Assembly (NCBI GenBank): GCA_035943195.1
Contig: DASZCK010000143.1
Coordinates: forward strand, 1 to 19,713
From: DAIDKA01 sp035943195
GTDB taxonomy: Bacteria > Pseudomonadota > Gammaproteobacteria > Steroidobacterales > Steroidobacteraceae
Direction of reading: 5' to 3'
DNA length: 19,713 nt
Shown: piece by piece, positions 16,368 to 19,713 of the stretch
Numbering within the stretch: position 1 is the first letter of the stretch
How the letters are laid out: every line of letters begins with the position of its first letter
Notes under the pieces: model-generated
What the model was told of the DNA's origin: nothing
Database searches by the model: none
What the model saw: only the letters and a program-made list of their open reading frames with translations
Made by a program: the position numbers and the translations under genes

Positions 16368-17066
16368 ATGAATGAACCAGATGGCGTAAATACGGGCTCG
16401 GGACGCCCGGGCGGGGACCGACGTCGGGTGCTCATCGTGGATGATCACCCCATCGTGCGGCATGGCCTGCGGCAAATGATCGACGCGGAGCCGGACCTGA
16501 TGGTTTGTGGCGAGGCGCAGAGCGATCGTGAGGCGCGTGCCGCCCTGCGAGCGGTCGACCCCGACGTGATGATCGTGGATGTGTCCCTCGCCCAGGGCGA
16601 TGGCATGGACCTGGTGCGCGAGGTCCACGCCCAACGCCCGCAGCTGCCAATGCTGGTGCTGTCGATGCACGATGAGACCATCTACGCCGAGCGCCTGCTG
16701 GCCGCCGGCGCCCGCGGCTACATCATGAAGGAGGCCGCATATGACCAGCTGCTGGTCGCGTTGCGCAAAGTCCTGGGCGGTGGGGTCTATCTGAGTGAGG
16801 CCATGGCCGCGCGGCTCGGCACCCATGGCGATGCGGGTGCGCCACCCCTGGCCGATCCGGTGGGGCGTCTGAGCAATCGTGAACTGCAGGTGCTGAGCCT
16901 CATCGGTCGCGGCCTATCCTCGCGTCAGGCCGCCGAGTCGTTGAGCGTCAGCGTCAAGACCGTGGAGTCCCATCGCCAGAGCCTCAAGCGCAAGCTCAAT
17001 CTCGCAACCAATGCGCAGCTGCTGCAGTACTCATTGAAGTGGTATGCCGGCCGCTCCGGCGAGTGA
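16368..17066 (+). CDS. NarL/LuxR-family response regulator without an adjacent same-strand kinase
   Basis: The 232-residue protein has a receiver domain (VLIVDDHPIVRHG, Asp25-Asp26; phospho-acceptor Asp71 in IVDVSLAQGDGMD; Ser99 and Lys121 in GYIMKEA) and a LuxR-type helix-turn-helix at about 167-213 (RLSNRELQVLSLIGRG, then VKTVESHRQSLKRKLNL). Such regulators bind DNA after phosphorylation by a HisKA_3 kinase. The first 20 residues are glycine- and arginine-rich and look unstructured. No Shine-Dalgarno precedes ATG 16368; a GTG at 16428 with GGGCGGGGA upstream would begin at LIVDDH and is a possible alternative start. Its stop is one base from the convergent DesR-like gene, so cross-regulation or sharing of the nearby DesK-like kinase is possible but unproven. 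Confidence 0.93.
   Translation: MNEPDGVNTGSGRPGGDRRRVLIVDDHPIVRHGLRQMIDAEPDLMVCGEAQSDREARAALRAVDPDVMIVDVSLAQGDGMDLVREVHAQRPQLPMLVLSMHDETIYAERLLAAGARGYIMKEAAYDQLLVALRKVLGGGVYLSEAMAARLGTHGDAGAPPLADPVGRLSNRELQVLSLIGRGLSSRQAAESLSVSVKTVESHRQSLKRKLNLATNAQLLQYSLKWYAGRSGE
17046..17060. repeat. Short GC hairpin at the convergent regulator ends
   Basis: GCCGG (17046-17050) pairs with CCGGC (17056-17060) around CCGCT, inside the last codons of the plus-strand regulator and just beyond the end of the minus-strand one. There is no T-tract, so a terminator role is weakly supported, and no other terminator fits in the one-base gap between the genes. Confidence 0.25.
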
Positions 17067-17067
17067 T

Positions 17068-17682
17068 CTACAGCCACCCCTTGCGGCGGGCGATGCGTGC
17101 CGCCTCAATCCGATTGCCTGCCCCCAGTTTCAGGATCGCTTCGGACAGATAGTTGCGGACCGTCCCCGCGGAGATTCCCAGCTGCGCCGCGATACGCGCC
17201 GTGCTGGCACCCTCGGTCGCCAGTTGCAGTATCTCGCGCTGGCGCGCGGTGAGCGGATCGGGGCCGCCGGTCCATGACTCGGCGGCGAGTTGAGGATCAA
17301 TCACCCGCTCGCCACGATGCACGCGTCGGACGGCTTCGGCGAGCTCAGCGGCAGGTTGTGCCTTGAGGACGTAGCCGCACACCCCGGCTTCGAGCGCACG
17401 TCGCAGATAACCCGCGCGTGCGAAATTGGTGAGTACGACGACCTTCGTCCGCGGCTGATCCTTGAGCTGTTGGGCCACGTCCAGGCCGGACACGCCCGGC
17501 ATTTCGACATCGGTAATGAGCACGTCCGGCTGATGCACGCGAGCCATGGCGAGCGCCTCGGTGCCATCGCTTGCCTGCGCCACGACGTCGATATCGGCTT
17601 CGAGTGAGAGCAGGGCGGCGAGTGCGCCGAGCACCATGCGCTGGTCCTCCGCAAGCACAACCCGGATTCTCACAGCGCTCAT
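17068..17682 (-). CDS. NarL-family response regulator, DesR-like
   Basis: This 204-residue protein has an acidic pocket (Glu12-Asp13), phospho-acceptor Asp58 in LITDVEMPGVSG, Thr85 in VVVLTNF and Lys107 in YVLKA. Its helix-turn-helix region at about 143-188 reads PLTARQREIL, then ISAGTVRNYLSEAILKLGAGN, and the protein ends RIARRKGWL. The TVRNYLS motif and terminal R..GWL are typical of regulators paired with DesK-type kinases. The start ATG at 17682 overlaps the kinase stop by four bases, which establishes the pair. In Bacillus the DesK-DesR pair controls membrane fluidity through a desaturase; here neighbours do not show a desaturase, so the regulon is unknown. Confidence 0.93.
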   Translation of the reverse strand: MSAVRIRVVLAEDQRMVLGALAALLSLEADIDVVAQASDGTEALAMARVHQPDVLITDVEMPGVSGLDVAQQLKDQPRTKVVVLTNFARAGYLRRALEAGVCGYVLKAQPAAELAEAVRRVHRGERVIDPQLAAESWTGGPDPLTARQREILQLATEGASTARIAAQLGISAGTVRNYLSEAILKLGAGNRIEAARIARRKGWL

Positions 17683-18755
17683 GAAGGCCCCGCGGCTGAC
17701 GCCGGCAGGGTGACTGACAGCAAGGTTCCCGCCGCAGAACTCCAGACGGCAGTTCCGCCCAGTGCCTCGGCGCGGGTGCGGATGCTGCGCATCCCTATCC
17801 CTTCCTTAAGATCACCGCCACAGCCATTGTCGGCAATGTCCAGTCGATAAAAACCGTCAGCCTGAAAAACTGCAAGGCGGCAGGCCTTGGCCTGTGAATG
17901 GCGCAGGATGTTCGTGACCGCCTCGCGTACGATCAGCGCCAGCACGCGCTCGTACGCGGGCGGCATGTCGAGCTGTTGCCAACGACGCTCGACCGATACG
18001 TCCGCGGCTTTCAGCAGCGCCTCCACCCGATCCAGCTCCGCGCAGATATCGCCCGCGTAGTAGCCGCTTATGGCGCCGCGCATTTCCGCGAGGGCCTGTC
18101 TTGCGATGTGTTCGATGTCGCTGATCTCCCGCAGGGCCCGCGTGGGATCGGCGGGAAAGATCCGCCGTGCCAGCTCCGCCTTGAGCGCCAGGCTCGACAG
18201 CGAATGACCCAACAGGTCATGCAGATCCTTGGCGATGCGTTCACGCTCGTTGGCCTTGTCGCTGCGCTGGATTTCGCGTGTCTGGCGGAAGACGAAGGTG
18301 ACGCCGATGCCGGTCAGCAGGATCTCGCCGGTCACAAAGAGCGCGAAGATGTTGCTCGCCTGGCCGAGGTAGAGCAGCCACCACTCGACGCCAAACAGCA
18401 CCGTGATGCCGCAGACGATCGCCACGGACAGCCCCACGCCGCCACCCGCCGCGGCCGGCACAAAGGCCGCCGCAACCGGAAAATAGATGCCGCCGCTGGC
18501 GCGATAGGCCAGTGAGCAGGCGGCAATGCACAGCAGCGCAGCGCAAACCCTTGCCGAGAATTTCCGATCCTCGCCGCGCGTGATCCCAGTGAGGAACAGC
18601 GTCAGCACCGTCACCAGCGTCAGTGTCGTCGCAGTCCATTCGGGCCACCCCGCGCGCTGTTGGTACGGCGCCCACAACACGTAGGCCAGGGGCACGGTCC
18701 AGGCGAGAAAACCCCAGGGCACACGTTTTCGGGCGGGCAGTGGGTCCGATCGCAT
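17679..18755 (-). CDS. Membrane sensor histidine kinase of the HisKA_3 type, DesK-like
   Basis: The 358-residue protein has about five or six hydrophobic helices in residues 13-157, with no sizeable periplasmic domain, as in DesK-type kinases that sense the membrane itself. The kinase core carries ERIAKDLHDLLGHSL with phospho-accepting His179, the N-box REAVTNILRHSQA (277-289), G1 DNGCGG (309-314) and GIGMRSIRTRAEALGG (319-334). ATG at 18755 is chosen over longer options to 18908 because GGAGG lies five bases upstream; the extra 51 residues would be hydrophilic and cover the divergent promoter. It overlaps the DesR-like gene by four bases and is divergent from the glycosyltransferase across 152 bases. 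The ligand or stimulus is unknown. Confidence 0.92.
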   Translation of the reverse strand: MRSDPLPARKRVPWGFLAWTVPLAYVLWAPYQQRAGWPEWTATTLTLVTVLTLFLTGITRGEDRKFSARVCAALLCIAACSLAYRASGGIYFPVAAAFVPAAAGGGVGLSVAIVCGITVLFGVEWWLLYLGQASNIFALFVTGEILLTGIGVTFVFRQTREIQRSDKANERERIAKDLHDLLGHSLSSLALKAELARRIFPADPTRALREISDIEHIARQALAEMRGAISGYYAGDICAELDRVEALLKAADVSVERRWQQLDMPPAYERVLALIVREAVTNILRHSQAKACRLAVFQADGFYRLDIADNGCGGDLKEGIGMRSIRTRAEALGGTAVWSSAAGTLLSVTLPASAAGPS

Positions 18756-18760
18756 CCGCG

Positions 18761-18765
18761 CCTCC
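18761..18765 (-). promoter_or_regulatory. Shine-Dalgarno deciding the DesK-like start
   Basis: On the minus strand GGAGG is followed by CGCGG and ATG at 18755. This canonical site and spacing make 18755 the start rather than any in-frame codon further upstream. Confidence 0.7.
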
Positions 18766-18809
18766 GCTTTCCTGAGGCAATTCTGGCACCAACGACGCTT
18801 GGGAGAAAC

Positions 18810-18823
18810 ATGACATTTGTCAT
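18810..18823. promoter_or_regulatory. Perfect inverted repeat in the kinase-glycosyltransferase divergent region
   Basis: ATGACA-TT-TGTCAT has perfect six-base arms, and a further half-site TGACA lies at 18834-18838, giving two TGACA copies 23 bases apart, about two helical turns. The minus-strand TTGTCA formed by 18835-18840 could serve as a kinase -35 with the palindrome at the -10. It is a candidate operator for the DesR-like regulator; I have not matched it to a documented consensus. Confidence 0.45.
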
Positions 18824-18895
18824 TGGCGGCGACTGACAATCGGCAGCTGCCACGAAGACCTCGGCGCTTGATACTGACTCGTCCGGTTGCCATGT

Positions 18896-18901
18896 GAGGA
18901 G
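18896..18901 (+). promoter_or_regulatory. Shine-Dalgarno for the TTG-started glycosyltransferase
   Basis: GAGGAG is followed by the six-base spacer CCAGCA and TTG at 18908. It overlaps a start-stop pair ATGTGA (18892-18897). No ATG or GTG in the frame near this point would include the whole first strand, so the TTG is favoured. Confidence 0.65.
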
Positions 18902-18907
18902 CCAGCA

Positions 18908-19713
18908 TTGCGTCTCTCGATCGTTACTATCGGCAGCGAGGGTGACACGCGACCGCTTGCCGCCCTGTGTCGGGGTCTGTTGGACCGCGGTCACGAGGTG
19001 CAGCTGTTTGCCGATGAGTCAACTCTGAGCGCGCCTCGCGCAGCGGGTGTGCCGAGCGAATCTCTCCAGGGTGATATCAAATCCATCCTGCCGGTGGGAG
19101 ATCCGCGGCAGAAGTTCCGCCTATCGGAGGCGCTGCGCGTCGGCCGCAACCTCAAGGAGTTCATCGCGCAGCATTCGGCGGCGTGGTTGCGCGCGGTCGG
19201 CGCGCACGCCACCGGCTCGGATGCCGTCCTGTTCAGCAGCCTTGCCTTGAACATCGGTCTCACCTTGAGCGAAGCGCTGCGCAAGCCTTGCATGGGTCTG
19301 ATGTTTCAGCCGTTTGCACCCACCCGCGCCTTTAGTTTTCCGGGAATGCCACCCCTGAAGCTGCCGGGCTGGGCCAACCTGTGGACGTACAGAATCATGC
19401 AGCGCCAGATGCGGAAATTGTTTGGCGCGAAGGCGCGAATCGGCTACGACTTTCCGGTGCTGTGTGGGCTTTCGAGGGAACTGGTCACGCGACCGGATGA
19501 TTGGCCAAAGGATCACATCATCTGTGGGCACTGGTACAACGGGCAGGTCAACTGGCAGCCCCCTTCTGATCTCGTCGACTTCATCGGCGATACCCCGCCG
19601 TTCTACGCCGGCTTCGGTAGTCCTTCGGCTTTCCTACGCGCCGAGGCATTGCAGGCACTCATCGACGGGGTTGCAGGTCGCCGCGTGGTCTTCTCACCCG
19701 GATGGAGCAGGAT
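18908..19713 (+). CDS. GT1-family glycosyltransferase, sterol 3-beta-glucosyltransferase-like, N-terminal part (3' end outside window)
   Basis: The frame opens with TTG at 18908 and has no stop through the window end, 268 codons. The N-terminus RLSIVTIGSEGDTRPLAAL followed by GLLDRGHEVQLFAD is the hallmark of GT1/GT28 UDP-sugar transferases (the usual form is I.T.GT.GDVQP..AL..GL..RGHEV). Later PPFYAGFGSP marks the start of the C-terminal nucleotide-sugar domain ('P.VYVGFGS'), and the frame ends near VVFSPGW where the donor loop begins. The donor-binding PSPG-like box is beyond the window. Such enzymes glycosylate sterols, flavonoids, macrolides or lipids; the acceptor cannot be read from this fragment. 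It is divergent from the DesK-like kinase, so it may be regulated by that system. Confidence 0.88.
   Translation, partial: MRLSIVTIGSEGDTRPLAALCRGLLDRGHEVQLFADESTLSAPRAAGVPSESLQGDIKSILPVGDPRQKFRLSEALRVGRNLKEFIAQHSAAWLRAVGAHATGSDAVLFSSLALNIGLTLSEALRKPCMGLMFQPFAPTRAFSFPGMPPLKLPGWANLWTYRIMQRQMRKLFGAKARIGYDFPVLCGLSRELVTRPDDWPKDHIICGHWYNGQVNWQPPSDLVDFIGDTPPFYAGFGSPSAFLRAEALQALIDGVAGRRVVFSPGWSR

Noticed and set aside
18756..18908. 51-residue extension of the DesK-like kinase
   Set aside because: A strong GGAGG at 18761-18765 sets the start at 18755, and the extension would occupy the divergent promoter region with its palindrome.

Overview
The window is GC-rich, densely packed chromosomal DNA, almost certainly from a proteobacterium. 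The protein motifs look most like Gammaproteobacteria (for example KDPG aldolase and Edd residues offset only slightly from the E. coli or Zymomonas positions), but HemF ends in the short form I associate with Alphaproteobacteria. I do not name a genus. No rRNA, tRNA, CRISPR array or insertion sequence is visible, and no gene-free stretch longer than about 150 bases exists.

Layout. (1) 1-338: the 3' end of a protein-isoaspartate methyltransferase-like gene, meeting tail to tail with a minus-strand group (335-4700): zwf (glucose-6-phosphate dehydrogenase), an ankyrin-repeat protein and a secreted CE15 glucuronoyl esterase. (2) 4701-7272: a divergent promoter region, then edd and eda on the plus strand. 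With zwf these give the Entner-Doudoroff route from glucose-6-phosphate to pyruvate and glyceraldehyde-3-phosphate; no 6-phosphogluconolactonase is present here. (3) 7352-16290: a nine-gene plus-strand run, hemA-hemL-histidine kinase-response regulator-hemC-hemD-hemB-hemE-hemF. It covers glutamyl-tRNA to protoporphyrinogen IX; protoporphyrinogen oxidase and ferrochelatase are not in the window. Most junctions are four-base ATGA or GTGA overlaps, which suggests coupled translation. (4) 16368-18755: a NarL-type response regulator (plus strand) facing a DesR-like regulator and DesK-like kinase (minus strand). (5) 18908 to the end: the 5' part of a GT1-family, sterol-glucosyltransferase-like gene, divergent from the kinase.

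The most unusual feature is the complete OmpR-type two-component system wired by overlapping start and stop codons into the middle of a heme operon (9916-11714). It makes direct heme or tetrapyrrole-supply sensing a reasonable hypothesis. Also notable: two tiny upstream reading frames with good Shine-Dalgarno sequences whose stops overlap the starts of edd and hemE, genes that lack their own ribosome binding sites; a divergent glutamyl-tRNA reductase with an altered dinucleotide-binding loop; a perfect palindrome fused to a -10-like element abutting the NarL regulator start; and a perfect inverted repeat between the DesK-like kinase and the glycosyltransferase.
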